Below, piece after piece: positions 1 through 8,280 of a stretch of 64,000 bases of DNA. Source of the stretch: Nostoc sp. MS1 (lineage in GTDB: Bacteria; Cyanobacteriota; Cyanobacteriia; Cyanobacteriales; Nostocaceae); contig NZ_AP023441.1 of NCBI RefSeq assembly GCF_019976755.1, positions 6,693,501-6,757,500 on the forward strand, read 5' to 3'. The translations under genes were made by a program, and so were the position numbers. The first letter of the stretch is position 1; each line of letters begins with the position of its first letter. The notes beneath the pieces are model-generated. The model ran no database searches and was not told the origin of the DNA. It saw only the letters and a list, made by a program, of their open reading frames with translations.

Positions 1-40
1 CCACTTGCTTTAAGTCGGGAAACCCGCCCAACGCAGTGGC
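1..40. repeat. Interspersed repeat, copy 1
   Basis: The block reading AAGTCGGGAAACCCGCC, flanked by CCACTT and GTGGC, recurs in reverse orientation near 30655-30700. The window begins inside or at the edge of this copy. It has no coding potential that I can support. It is probably one of the short dispersed repeats that crowd intergenic DNA in Nostoc-type genomes. Confidence 0.5.
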
Positions 41-106
41 TCCCCTTAATAAGGGGGACTTTGATTCTAGTTCCCCCCTTTTTTAAGGGGGGTTAGGGGG
101 GATCAA
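41..106. repeat. Palindromic G/C-run repeat
   Basis: A perfect 8-bp stem, CCCCCCTT (73-80) with AAGGGGGG (85-92), closes on a TTTT loop. It lies inside a larger imperfect inverted repeat whose ends read TTTGAT and ATCAAA. This form resembles the small palindromic elements scattered in Nostocales intergenic regions. It could act as a transcription terminator, but no adjacent upstream gene is visible. Confidence 0.5.
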
Positions 107-280
107 AACGCTGTTAGGCAACTTGATAAGTTTTGTATGTACACCGTAAAGGGATTGGGGGCTGAGTGCGTAAGTTCTGGAATTATCACTTTAGCAGGCG
201 ATCGCCATTGCTTCTATTCAACTCGGACGCTGGCTATTTGATTTTTTCTTGAATTTCATAGAGTCATTAGGATCAGCACC

Positions 281-727
281 ATGTCTAACATCCGCGAAGA
301 AATGCCCGTCCTCGCCCGTCATGAAGGTGAATGGGTAGGTACATATACCTTAGTTGATACTTCTGGGAAAATTCTTGATCAGCATGAATCGCATTTAAGC
401 TGTCAATTTCCTGCCGATGGCCCTTACCCCTACTACCAAGTTAATCGCTATACGTGGTCTGATGGTAAGAAAGAAGAACATCAGTTTCCGGGAACATATC
501 GAGATAAAACACTGTGGTTTGATAGCGATCGCATTCTCGGCAAAGCCTGGGAAATAGACGATTCCAGCGTTATCTTGTGGTTCTCTTACAAAGCAGCCCC
601 AACAATGTATTTGTATGAAATGATTCAAATTAGCCCTGATAATAACCATCGTGCCAGAACTTGGCACTGGTTTAAAGACCATCAAATATACCAACGTACT
701 CTAATTCAAGAAAAACGGATAAAATAA
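281..727 (+). CDS. DUF3598-like (lipocalin-type) protein
   Basis: This is a 148-residue soluble protein without a signal peptide or membrane segment. The N-terminus (residues 10-25, HEGEWVGTYTLVD followed by a glycine-rich turn) and the alternating strands with many Trp and Tyr residues fit the beta-barrel DUF3598 family of cyanobacteria. That family commonly has a second domain and about 270 residues, so this would be a one-domain version. Function is unknown. It is monocistronic: the next gene, hisS, starts 130 bp downstream beyond a hairpin. The family call is from memory of the fold signature and could be wrong. Confidence 0.6.
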   Translation: MSNIREEMPVLARHEGEWVGTYTLVDTSGKILDQHESHLSCQFPADGPYPYYQVNRYTWSDGKKEEHQFPGTYRDKTLWFDSDRILGKAWEIDDSSVILWFSYKAAPTMYLYEMIQISPDNNHRARTWHWFKDHQIYQRTLIQEKRIK

Positions 728-753
728 TAATTCTGCATATTCAGAAATTTCTA

Positions 754-780
754 GAGTGCGTTCACCTAGTGGACGCACGA
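754..780 (+). terminator. Hairpin after the DUF3598-like gene
   Basis: GTGCGT (756-761) pairs with ACGCAC (773-778), with further TC/GG pairing toward an ACCTAGT loop. There is no clear T-tract, so termination is possible but not certain. The sequence is related to the GTGCGTC inverted-repeat family seen again at 26104-26160. Confidence 0.35.
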
Positions 781-857
781 TTTGCTGTCAAAATGGAATA
801 GCAGCATATATAAATAGTTGATTATTATTTAAAACGGTTAATAGACAAGGTAGACGC

Positions 858-2246
858 ATGGCGAAAAACGAAAAAATCAACTTCTCAACCCCTAGCGGAT
901 TTCCCGAATTTCTGCCTAGCGAAAAACGCCTAGAATTATATTTACTAGATACCATCCGTAGAGTTTATGAAAGCTACGGATTTACACCTATTGAAACTCC
1001 TGCCGTTGAAAGGTTAGAAGTATTACAAGCTAAAGGTAATCAAGGCGACAATATTATTTATGGTATCGACCCTATTTTGCCACCAAATCGCCAAACAGAA
1101 AAAGATAAATCAGGCGAAACAGGTTCAGAAGCTAGAGCCTTAAAATTTGACCAAACTGTGCCTTTAGCAGCCTATATTGCGCGTCACTTAAATGAATTAA
1201 CCTTCCCCTTTGCGCGTTATCAAATGGACGTAGTTTTCCGAGGAGAACGGGCAAAAGATGGACGTTTTCGCCAATTTCGCCAGTGTGATATAGATGTAGT
1301 TGGGCGGCGTGAACTCAGCTTGCTGTACGATGCTCAAATGCCAGCAATTATCACCGAAATATTTGAAGCAATTAATATTGGTGATTTTTTAATTCGTATT
1401 AATAACCGAAAAATACTAACAGGTTTCTTTCAATCGTTAGGAATTAGCGAAACTCAAATTAAAACTTGTATCAGTATCATTGATGATTTAGAAAAAATCG
1501 GTGAAGCCAAAGTCAAACAACAGTTAGCAAACGAAGGTATATCAGAAGAACAAACACAAAAAATTATCGACTTCATCAAAATTGATGGTAGCGTTGATGA
1601 TGTACTAGATAAACTTAAACATCTCTCTCAGAATCTACCAGAAGCAGAGCAATTGACGCTGGGTGTGACTGAATTAGAAACAGTAATTACAGGTGTCAGG
1701 AATCTAGGAGTTAATGAAAAACGGTATTGTATTGATTTAGCGATCGCTCGTGGTTTAAACTACTACACAGGCACAGTTTACGAAACTACTTTAATTGGAC
1801 ATGAGGCTTTAGGTAGTATCTGTTCCGGCGGCAGATATGAAGAATTAGTAGGAATGTTTTTAGGTGAGAAAATGCCTGGAGTTGGTATTTCTATCGGCTT
1901 AACTCGCCTAATTAGCCGCTTACTCAAAGCTGGGATTTTAAATACCTTACCAGCAACACCAGCCCAAGTAGTAGTGGTGAATATGCAGGAAGACTTAATG
2001 CCGACTTATTTAAAAGTATCCCAACAGTTACGGCAAGCAGGCATTAATGTGATTACCAACTTTGAAAAACGCCAGTTAGGTAAGCAATTTCAAGCCGCAG
2101 ATAAACAAGGCATTAGATTTTGTGTAATTATCGGTGCAGATGAAGCAGCAGCCCAAAAATCATCGCTTAAGGATTTAAAATCGGGTGAGCAAGTAGAAGT
2201 AGCGCTAGCAGATTTATCCGAAGAAATTAAACGTAGACTTCAATGA
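858..2246 (+). CDS. hisS: Histidyl-tRNA synthetase
   Basis: This class II aminoacyl-tRNA synthetase charges tRNA-His in the cytoplasm. It has 462 residues, a normal length. The motif 2 region FRGERAKDGRFRQF lies near residue 127. The histidine-specific signature ARGLNYYTG lies near residue 297. Motif 3 is in the segment GVGISIGLTRL. The last ~95 residues form the anticodon-binding domain (PAQVVVVNMQED onward). That C-terminal domain argues for HisS rather than the ATP phosphoribosyltransferase regulatory paralogue HisZ, which lacks it. The ATG start at 858 follows an AAGG-like ribosome-binding site. A RidA-family gene follows 86 bp downstream. Confidence 0.93.
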   Translation: MAKNEKINFSTPSGFPEFLPSEKRLELYLLDTIRRVYESYGFTPIETPAVERLEVLQAKGNQGDNIIYGIDPILPPNRQTEKDKSGETGSEARALKFDQTVPLAAYIARHLNELTFPFARYQMDVVFRGERAKDGRFRQFRQCDIDVVGRRELSLLYDAQMPAIITEIFEAINIGDFLIRINNRKILTGFFQSLGISETQIKTCISIIDDLEKIGEAKVKQQLANEGISEEQTQKIIDFIKIDGSVDDVLDKLKHLSQNLPEAEQLTLGVTELETVITGVRNLGVNEKRYCIDLAIARGLNYYTGTVYETTLIGHEALGSICSGGRYEELVGMFLGEKMPGVGISIGLTRLISRLLKAGILNTLPATPAQVVVVNMQEDLMPTYLKVSQQLRQAGINVITNFEKRQLGKQFQAADKQGIRFCVIIGADEAAAQKSSLKDLKSGEQVEVALADLSEEIKRRLQ

Positions 2247-2332
2247 TGAAGTTGATTTTCAAAACTAGGGGTAAAGCGTAAAGATACCTCTCCCCAATAC
2301 TCAGTATCCACCTAATCTAAACAACATTAAAT

Positions 2333-2788
2333 ATGGGCAATACTCGTCAAACTATTATTCCTAAAGGAATGGAAATTTTATACGAAAAGTATCATTATTG
2401 TCCTGGCATTAAGGTGGGCAATACATTATATATCTCAGGACAGGTGGGACGGGATGAAAATTTACAGGTAGTGGAAGAAATAGAAGCTCAATTTGTCCAG
2501 GCTTTTGAGAATGTGAAAAAAGTGCTTTTAGCAGCAGGAGCAACTTTTGATGATGTGGTAGAGATGATTACTTACCATGTGACAGGGGTAAATCTTGGTA
2601 ATTTGCAAGTTCAGCCCTCTAATGCTTCAGAACAGCAGTTTACTATTCCACACCTGCCACTATTTATGAAAGTAAAAGATATATACTTTAGCAATAAATT
2701 TCCTACTTGGACAGGGGTTGGAATAACGGCTCTATCTACACCAGGACTAATTGTAGAGATTAAGTGTACCGCAATTATAGAAAATTAG
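2333..2788 (+). CDS. RidA/YjgF family protein (Arg-less subgroup)
   Basis: A 151-residue RidA-fold protein: LYISGQVG near residue 34, FENVKKVLLAAGATFDDVV near 66, and the C-terminal strand IVEIKCTAI. True RidA deaminates reactive enamine and imine intermediates using an arginine in the motif FPARS. Here the aligned segment reads FPTWT, so the arginine is replaced by tryptophan, as in Rid subgroups that are not imine deaminases. The loop of ~30 residues around residues 90-115 is longer than in E. coli RidA. The stop codon lies 8 bp from the convergent alpha/beta-hydrolase gene. The substrate is unknown. Confidence 0.85.
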   Translation: MGNTRQTIIPKGMEILYEKYHYCPGIKVGNTLYISGQVGRDENLQVVEEIEAQFVQAFENVKKVLLAAGATFDDVVEMITYHVTGVNLGNLQVQPSNASEQQFTIPHLPLFMKVKDIYFSNKFPTWTGVGITALSTPGLIVEIKCTAIIEN

Positions 2789-2796
2789 AGGCTAAA

Positions 2797-3621
2797 CTAT
2801 TCTGATGCGTGCAGAAAATCTATTACTACTTGGGATATTTCTTCAGGTATCTGATTCATCATGCAAATTGTTCCTTGGTCAAATTCAACTACTTTCCCAT
2901 GAGGAATAGCCTGCGAGAGGAAATAGCGATCGCCTGCTTTTGCTAAACTCAGTTTTTCAAATTCTTTGACATCATCCATCCCCCAGATAATGAGAGTTGG
3001 ACACTTAATAGAACGAAATTTTTCTGGTGCATCTAGACAGTAATTACCTACAGCCCAAACTGCATATAAAGGATGACCAAAACATTTTAAATCGTCTAAA
3101 ACCCAACGGTGATTTAATTCAGCAGAACCTACGTATCGAGAACGAGCTAACCATCTTTCCATGAGATGGGAGCCATCTTCTTTAATTTTAAAACCTTCCT
3201 CAAATCTTCTAAATAGTTCTGCTTGTCCTCCTTCGCCGAAACCAGCAACGTTACCTAAAATTAGTTTTTCAACGCGATCGCTGTAAGATGCTGTTACCTC
3301 TCCAGCAACAAAAGCACCTGTATGGTTGCCCAAAATGCTAGTTTTTTCTATCCCTAATTCATCTAAAAGCGCAATCACCGTTTTTGCGTAGTCGGCGATG
3401 GTATACATCCTGGGTGGTTTATCTGAATCACCAAACCCCATCAAATCCATTGCTATGACTTGTCTGTGTTGAACGAGGATAGGCATGAGTTCGCGGTATT
3501 CATCACTACTGCGTGGGTTCATGTGCAGCAAAACTAAAGGTTTACCCTCGCCACCGATGCGATAAAGAATCTGTCCATCTTCTGTGTCTAAAAAAGCTCG
3601 TTTAATATTTTGCTTCATCAT
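2797..3621 (-). CDS. Alpha/beta-hydrolase fold protein, atypical active site
   Basis: The fold is clear: PLVLLHMNPRSS (oxyanion-hole region), QVIAMDLMGFGDSDKP, an elbow strand, LIIWGMDD (candidate acid) and a C-terminal helix. The nucleophile elbow reads GNHTG where GxSxG is expected, so histidine sits at the nucleophile position. The usual catalytic-histidine segment reads DQGTICMMN without histidine. The reading frame extends to 3702 with a TTG codon, but the ATG at 3621 (or 3618) fits the fold start better. It is the last gene of a three-gene minus-strand set with BKACE and an amidohydrolase, 100 bp behind BKACE. It may be an unusual hydrolase/lyase or a non-catalytic member. Confidence 0.8.
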   Translation of the reverse strand: MMKQNIKRAFLDTEDGQILYRIGGEGKPLVLLHMNPRSSDEYRELMPILVQHRQVIAMDLMGFGDSDKPPRMYTIADYAKTVIALLDELGIEKTSILGNHTGAFVAGEVTASYSDRVEKLILGNVAGFGEGGQAELFRRFEEGFKIKEDGSHLMERWLARSRYVGSAELNHRWVLDDLKCFGHPLYAVWAVGNYCLDAPEKFRSIKCPTLIIWGMDDVKEFEKLSLAKAGDRYFLSQAIPHGKVVEFDQGTICMMNQIPEEISQVVIDFLHASE

Positions 3622-3721
3622 ATTTGAGCGATCGCAGTTACATTCCCTGTAGCTATTGCCCATATTACATTTTAGCTGCCAATTTATAACCACAATTGGC
3701 AACTATACTCATCCCAGGCTC

Positions 3722-4648
3722 TTATTTAGCAGTTGCCTCTAGCTCTTGCCTTGACAAAACTCGCGGCTGCATCTTCAGAATCTCGCGGGTTTGCGCTGGC
3801 GTTGCTACTTCTCGCCCCAGTGTATGCGCCATCTTTGCAACCTTGTCCACTAACTCCCCATTGTGCGGCTTGCCAAAGCGAAGATAGGGATCGTCTCCCA
3901 GTCCAATACCGACGTGTCCGCCAAGGGTAATTGCCCAGGCTGCCAAATTCATCACATCCCCGTTCCAACACATCACTAGCCAAGGAGCGCCTGCGGGAAT
4001 AGAATCTATTACCGCCTGTAAATTAGGAAGTGTTGGCAGAATGCCACTAGGCATGATCTCTCCCGTGAAAACAAATTCCCAAAAAGTATTTTCTGATAGA
4101 AGCCCCATTTCTTGAAAGCAGCGTGCTGTACGAATTTGTCCCACATCCCAACATACTGTACTCACAAAGATGCTGTTTTCTTTGAGTATCTTCAACACTT
4201 CCTGCATATAAGCACGAGAGCTAATGTGTACTTGGTCGGATGTTTGAAATTGCTTTGTCTGTGGGTTCCAGAAGTCTATATTCAGTGAGCCAAACTCTAA
4301 AGGAACCATATCAATTCCCAATGCTGGATCATTATTCGCGGCTAATATATGCTTGACGCGATCGCTAACATGGCTTTCTTTAGAAACGTAGTTCAATGTA
4401 GGATTAATAATCAAATCAGTCTTGTCGCGGATTCCTTCAATAGCTTCCAAATATACTTCAACGTCACTAATCCACTGACCATTAACTGGGTCACGCCCAT
4501 GCCAATGGAAGATTGATGCTCCCGCTTCCCAAGCACGAACAGCTTCTTGAATAATCTCTTTTGGACTGTATGGGCAATTGGGATTATCTTTGCGGTAATC
4601 TGAATCGTTGCAGCGACACTCAATAATAAGTGGTAATTGATCATTCAT
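3722..4648 (-). CDS. BKACE family (DUF849) beta-keto acid cleavage enzyme-like
   Basis: A 308-residue TIM-barrel protein of the 3-keto-5-aminohexanoate cleavage enzyme family, which condenses a beta-keto acid with acetyl-CoA to give acetoacetate and a new CoA ester. Visible signature: IIECRCND at the N-terminus (a glutamate at the first strand), GASIFHWHGRDP near residue 45 with the HxH zinc ligands, and INPTLNY. The canonical GGHVRVGLED segment here reads GGHVGIGLGDD. The arginine and the third zinc ligand (glutamate) are therefore both glycine, while the aspartate is kept. It lies 74 bp downstream of the amidohydrolase and is probably co-transcribed. The divergent site suggests a different substrate or chemistry. 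Confidence 0.85.
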   Translation of the reverse strand: MNDQLPLIIECRCNDSDYRKDNPNCPYSPKEIIQEAVRAWEAGASIFHWHGRDPVNGQWISDVEVYLEAIEGIRDKTDLIINPTLNYVSKESHVSDRVKHILAANNDPALGIDMVPLEFGSLNIDFWNPQTKQFQTSDQVHISSRAYMQEVLKILKENSIFVSTVCWDVGQIRTARCFQEMGLLSENTFWEFVFTGEIMPSGILPTLPNLQAVIDSIPAGAPWLVMCWNGDVMNLAAWAITLGGHVGIGLGDDPYLRFGKPHNGELVDKVAKMAHTLGREVATPAQTREILKMQPRVLSRQELEATAK

Positions 4649-4722
4649 TATCTTTCTCCTAAAGTAGCCGTCATCAACTGCGTATACCAGAACACATGAA
4701 AATGGGTATTGGGGATGTCAAT

Positions 4723-6192
4723 CTAACTTCTTTTTAAATACCTTCCTGTAGGCGAACCAATAACTTGTCCATTTTCATAAATCAAATTTCCCCGTAAAAA
4801 CGTACTCTTAACCCTTCCCGTTAATTCCATCCCCTCAAAAGGGGTGTAACCTTGCTGAGACTCCGACTCAGCCGCACGTACTACAAAACTTTCATGAGGA
4901 TCTACTAACACCAAATCAGCATCATAACCGATCGCAATATCCCCTTTTGTTAACAAACCAAACCGCCGTGATGGTTTCCAAGATAGTAACTTCGCCATCT
5001 GACTATACGACATTCCTCGCTTACTGCCTTCACTCAATACCCCAGAAAGTAAATATTCAGTCCCACCAAAACCAGACTTGGCTAACCATATATTATTCGG
5101 GTCTTTTCCACTTCTTTTCTGTTCCGCAGAACAGCAAGCATGGTCACTAACTATCCAATCTATTTGATTATTAAGTACCGCTTGCCATAAGTATTCCACA
5201 TCAGCACGGGGACGAATTGGTGGATTGACTTTTGCCCAAGTACCATTAGGTGTATCAACATCTAATAATAAGTGTCCGACTGTTACCTCTCGCCGGAACT
5301 TGATATGAGGAAAAGCAGTTTGCATCGTCAAAGCTGCTTCTATGGCTTTACGCGAACTCAGGTGCAGTAAATTGATATTTGCACAGTTAGTCTCATGTGC
5401 CAAATAGGAAGCAATAGAAATTGCTAACCCTTCCGAATGAGGAGGACGCGCAGCACTGTAGGCTGGCAATCCCGTTAAACTAGAATCATTTTGGACAATT
5501 TTTGTATAGGCGTTGAGGATTTCTGCAACTTCGCAATGCAAACTCAAGCTAATATAATCTCGCGCCTCTGGATGTTCTGCCATCAAGCGGGTTATACCGC
5601 GCATAATAAACTCAAAATGGGCAAAGTCGTAACGTTCCTCTTTATTAATCATTAAAAAGAGGTTTTGCTGGTCTGATAAACCATGCAAACCATAGCCGCC
5701 GTAAAACATGAAGATTTTAAAGGAAGTTACCCCATATTCACTAAATAATAGCGGTATTTCTTCGATGTGTTGACTAGATATAGGTGCGATGTGGTAACTG
5801 TAATCTACAAAAAAATTACCTGCGGATAATGCTAAGACTTCGGGGAAAAAGTCGCGGTAGGAACCACCTTTATTCAGATAATATTGTCCTGTACGAATGT
5901 AGTTGAGACTAGTTGTTACTCCCCCCATTGCCGCAGCTTTGCTTTCTGTGGCTGCATCTTGATCTAGAGGTTGATAAATACCTATGTGCATATGGGCATC
6001 TACAAGCCCAGGAAAGCCTAGTAAGTTTTTGGCATCAATGATTTCTATACCTTGATCTGGACTAATATTAGGAGCTATCTGAGCAAATTTTCCATCTTTA
6101 ATGCCTAAGTCACATAGTTCAACCGCATCATTATGGGGGCTGACAACCCGCACATTTTTGATGATTTTATCTAACACTGGAGGTTCAGTCAT
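4723..6192 (-). CDS. Dihydropyrimidinase/hydantoinase-like amidohydrolase
   Basis: A metal-dependent cyclic-amide hydrolase of the dihydroorotase/hydantoinase group. All metal and catalytic positions are visible: DAHMHIG (HxH, near residue 65), SFKIFMFYGG (the lysine normally carbamylated, near 165), LSLHCE, LLHLSS, and the late aspartate in WIVSDHACC. The frame opens at 6204, but the ATG at 6192 (MTEPPVLDK) also starts just before the fold; the choice is open. It heads a minus-strand set with BKACE and an alpha/beta hydrolase and is divergent from the oxygenase gene at 6406. The likely reaction is ring opening of a hydantoin, dihydropyrimidine or similar amide. Substrate is not inferable. 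Confidence 0.86.
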   Translation of the reverse strand: MTEPPVLDKIIKNVRVVSPHNDAVELCDLGIKDGKFAQIAPNISPDQGIEIIDAKNLLGFPGLVDAHMHIGIYQPLDQDAATESKAAAMGGVTTSLNYIRTGQYYLNKGGSYRDFFPEVLALSAGNFFVDYSYHIAPISSQHIEEIPLLFSEYGVTSFKIFMFYGGYGLHGLSDQQNLFLMINKEERYDFAHFEFIMRGITRLMAEHPEARDYISLSLHCEVAEILNAYTKIVQNDSSLTGLPAYSAARPPHSEGLAISIASYLAHETNCANINLLHLSSRKAIEAALTMQTAFPHIKFRREVTVGHLLLDVDTPNGTWAKVNPPIRPRADVEYLWQAVLNNQIDWIVSDHACCSAEQKRSGKDPNNIWLAKSGFGGTEYLLSGVLSEGSKRGMSYSQMAKLLSWKPSRRFGLLTKGDIAIGYDADLVLVDPHESFVVRAAESESQQGYTPFEGMELTGRVKSTFLRGNLIYENGQVIGSPTGRYLKRS

Positions 6193-6204
6193 AGTAGACC
6201 CCAC

Positions 6205-6405
6205 ACTAAAATGAGTATAGAGTTAGTTCTCAGTCGGTAGGAATAAATTTAACTATGTCAAGCAATGTAAAATTATTGTCATAGTATGTAGTGAGGACTT
6301 TAGTCCTTCTTTCTGAATGAGCTGTTCCACATCGTACTAGAAGTTAAAATAAATTACTTAAGTATGTAACAGTTTTTTATGCAATTATCTTCAGGAGGAG
6401 AAACA
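6205..6405. promoter_or_regulatory. Divergent promoter region of the metabolic cluster
   Basis: This 200-bp AT-rich spacer separates the minus-strand amidohydrolase set from the plus-strand oxygenase set, so promoters for both must lie here. A strong Shine-Dalgarno AGGAGGAG at 6393-6400 decides the start of the plus-strand gene. I see no palindrome convincing enough to name an operator. Confidence 0.55.
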
Positions 6406-7206
6406 ATGACCAATTTTAATGAGTATCATCTAAATCCCCAAGAGTTTGATTTTCTTAAAAATTTTCAAGATAATTGGCAGATAATTAGAGACGAGTTTAC
6501 TAGCTTTAGGCAGCAAGCATCTGAGGAGGAGTTAAAGTTTGCCTATGATGTTTTAGGCCCTAAAAGTAAAACTATAAAAACTAAAGGAAATTCTAAATAC
6601 AGTGCTTTTGGACTTTTATTTCAAGGTTTATTTATTGAAGAATATATTCAATTGCATCAAATAGAATATCCAGATTATGAGACAGGGGTAGCTTCAGAAA
6701 AAGCACTAGCTTTAAGAAATAAATATTTTCCTAATTTGGCTAAGGTAATAGAAAAAGTCAACTCTCTTAATGAAAATATTATCAGAAACGTTTATTATGG
6801 TACATTTCTTCCTGGATTAGACATTAAACTTCATGTCAACTATAATCCTCACATGAATCGCGGTTATTTAGGATTAATTGTACCAGAGGGGGATGTGGCA
6901 ATGAAAATATGCCATGACAAGCTTTATTGGCATGAAGGAGAGTTTCTGATTTTAGATCACAGTTATCCACATTGTCCGCATAATTACACTAATTACGATC
7001 GCACTGTCTTAGTCGTGGACTTTTTTAAACCTGATCAGCATAGAGAGGATGTTATAAAATTCGAGCAGGAACAAGTTGCCCAACGTATGCAGGATAATCC
7101 TTATAGCTTGGGTGTTTTTGGTAAGAGTGATAAGGCTAAGGAAGAGGATTTTATTAAGTACGGTTTAGCTCATCAGTTAGAGTGGGATAAGGCTTTGTCA
7201 AGTTGA
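6406..7206 (+). CDS. Aspartyl/asparaginyl beta-hydroxylase-like oxygenase
   Basis: The C-terminal half (residues ~135-225) resembles the AspH 2-oxoglutarate/Fe(II) oxygenase domain: YNPHMN, YLGLIVPEGD, WHEGEFLILDHSYPH, and an arginine in YDRTVLVVDFF. AspH enzymes use two histidines. The second (SYPH) is present, but the first, expected in an HLGL motif, appears as YLGL. The frame opens at 6379, but the perfect Shine-Dalgarno AGGAGGAG six bases before the ATG at 6406 makes 6406 the start (266 residues). The N-terminal ~130 residues are not recognised. It leads a plus-strand set with an MDR reductase and a SnoaL-like protein. Confidence 0.75.
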   Translation: MTNFNEYHLNPQEFDFLKNFQDNWQIIRDEFTSFRQQASEEELKFAYDVLGPKSKTIKTKGNSKYSAFGLLFQGLFIEEYIQLHQIEYPDYETGVASEKALALRNKYFPNLAKVIEKVNSLNENIIRNVYYGTFLPGLDIKLHVNYNPHMNRGYLGLIVPEGDVAMKICHDKLYWHEGEFLILDHSYPHCPHNYTNYDRTVLVVDFFKPDQHREDVIKFEQEQVAQRMQDNPYSLGVFGKSDKAKEEDFIKYGLAHQLEWDKALSS

Positions 7207-7262
7207 ATCTTTTTTCAACGCGGAGGTACGCGGAGGTTAGCGCAGAGGAACGCAGAGAATTT
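7207..7262. repeat. Intergenic GCGGAGG/GCAGAGG repeat
   Basis: The stretch 7219-7256 holds degenerate copies of ACGCGGAGG and ACGCAGAG. This A/G-rich repeat type is common between genes in Nostoc-like genomes. It separates the oxygenase and MDR genes and may supply the GGAG used for initiation at 7267. Confidence 0.45.
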
Positions 7263-7266
7263 TTTA

Positions 7267-8274
7267 ATGAAAAGAGAAAGTTATAAAAAGTTAGTAGCAA
7301 AGCAGATTAATCAAGATTTTAAGTCTGCTGTGGAAGTTGTGGAAGTTTCTATTCCTCAGCTTGAGGTAGGCCAGATTTTAATAGAAAATAAGTTTGCGGG
7401 TATTAATGGCGGGTTCGATACGTTAGTTTGTCGTGGCGATATTCCTTACTTTAGCTTAAATCCTCCCTTTGATTTGGGGGTGGAAGCTGTGGGAATTGTT
7501 GTGGATAAGGGTGCAGATGTTAAGGATTTTGAAATAGGTGATGCTGTTGTTACTACGAGAGTTGGTGGGGGTTATCGAGAATATCAGGTTATTGATGCGA
7601 ATTTAGGAGTGAAGGTGCGGGAGGCTACGCCAGAGGTATTAACTTTAATGCCTACTGGGGTGTCGGCTTTGGTGGCGTTGGAACAAGCGGGGGAGATGAA
7701 GAGTAATGAGGTGGTTCTGGTAACAGCTGCTGCTGGGGGAACTGGCCATATTGCGGTGCAGTTAGCTAAGTTAGCAGGAAATCATGTGCTTGGGACTTGT
7801 AGTTCCCCAGAAAAGGTGAGGTTATTACAAGAATTAGGATGCGATCGCATCATTAACTATCGTACAGAAAACCTTGATCAAGTCCTCAAACAAGAATACC
7901 CCAAAGGCATTAATTTAATTTTTGAATGTGTGGGTAAACAAGTTTTTGATACCTGCGTTGATAATTTAGCTATTCACGGACGTTTAGTTAGCATCGGTCA
8001 TATTTCCGAATATGGGAAAAATGTAGAACAGGTAACTCAAGCGCGAATTTATCACCAACTTATGTGGAAAGCCGCTTCCGTGAGAGGATTTTTGACACCG
8101 TATTATCAAGAATATATCCCAGAAGCAAGCGATCGCCTTTTAAATCTTTTCTATAATGGCAAACTCCAGGTTAGCGTTGATCCCACCGAGTTCAACGGCA
8201 TAGAATCCATCCCTACAGCAGTAGAATATTTACTTAGTGGTCGTAATTGCGGCAAAGTCGTTGTTAGGTTTTAA
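7267..8274 (+). CDS. Quinone oxidoreductase-type MDR dehydrogenase
   Basis: A 335-residue medium-chain dehydrogenase/reductase. The N-terminal GroES-like domain has GINGGFDTLVCRG and FDLGVEAVGIVVDKG. The NADP-binding Rossmann segment AAAGGTGHIAVQLAKLAG lies near residue 155. No cysteine cluster for structural zinc is visible, which places it with zinc-independent quinone/enone reductases and zeta-crystallin relatives. It probably reduces an activated double bond or carbonyl with NADPH. It sits 60 bp after the oxygenase and 6 bp before the SnoaL-like gene, consistent with one transcript. Confidence 0.85.
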   Translation: MKRESYKKLVAKQINQDFKSAVEVVEVSIPQLEVGQILIENKFAGINGGFDTLVCRGDIPYFSLNPPFDLGVEAVGIVVDKGADVKDFEIGDAVVTTRVGGGYREYQVIDANLGVKVREATPEVLTLMPTGVSALVALEQAGEMKSNEVVLVTAAAGGTGHIAVQLAKLAGNHVLGTCSSPEKVRLLQELGCDRIINYRTENLDQVLKQEYPKGINLIFECVGKQVFDTCVDNLAIHGRLVSIGHISEYGKNVEQVTQARIYHQLMWKAASVRGFLTPYYQEYIPEASDRLLNLFYNGKLQVSVDPTEFNGIESIPTAVEYLLSGRNCGKVVVRF

Positions 8275-8280
8275 ACGTTA

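Noticed and set aside
858..2246. HisZ (ATP phosphoribosyltransferase regulatory subunit) instead of HisS
   Set aside because: The protein keeps the class II signature ARGLNYYTG and a full C-terminal anticodon-binding domain, which HisZ lacks.
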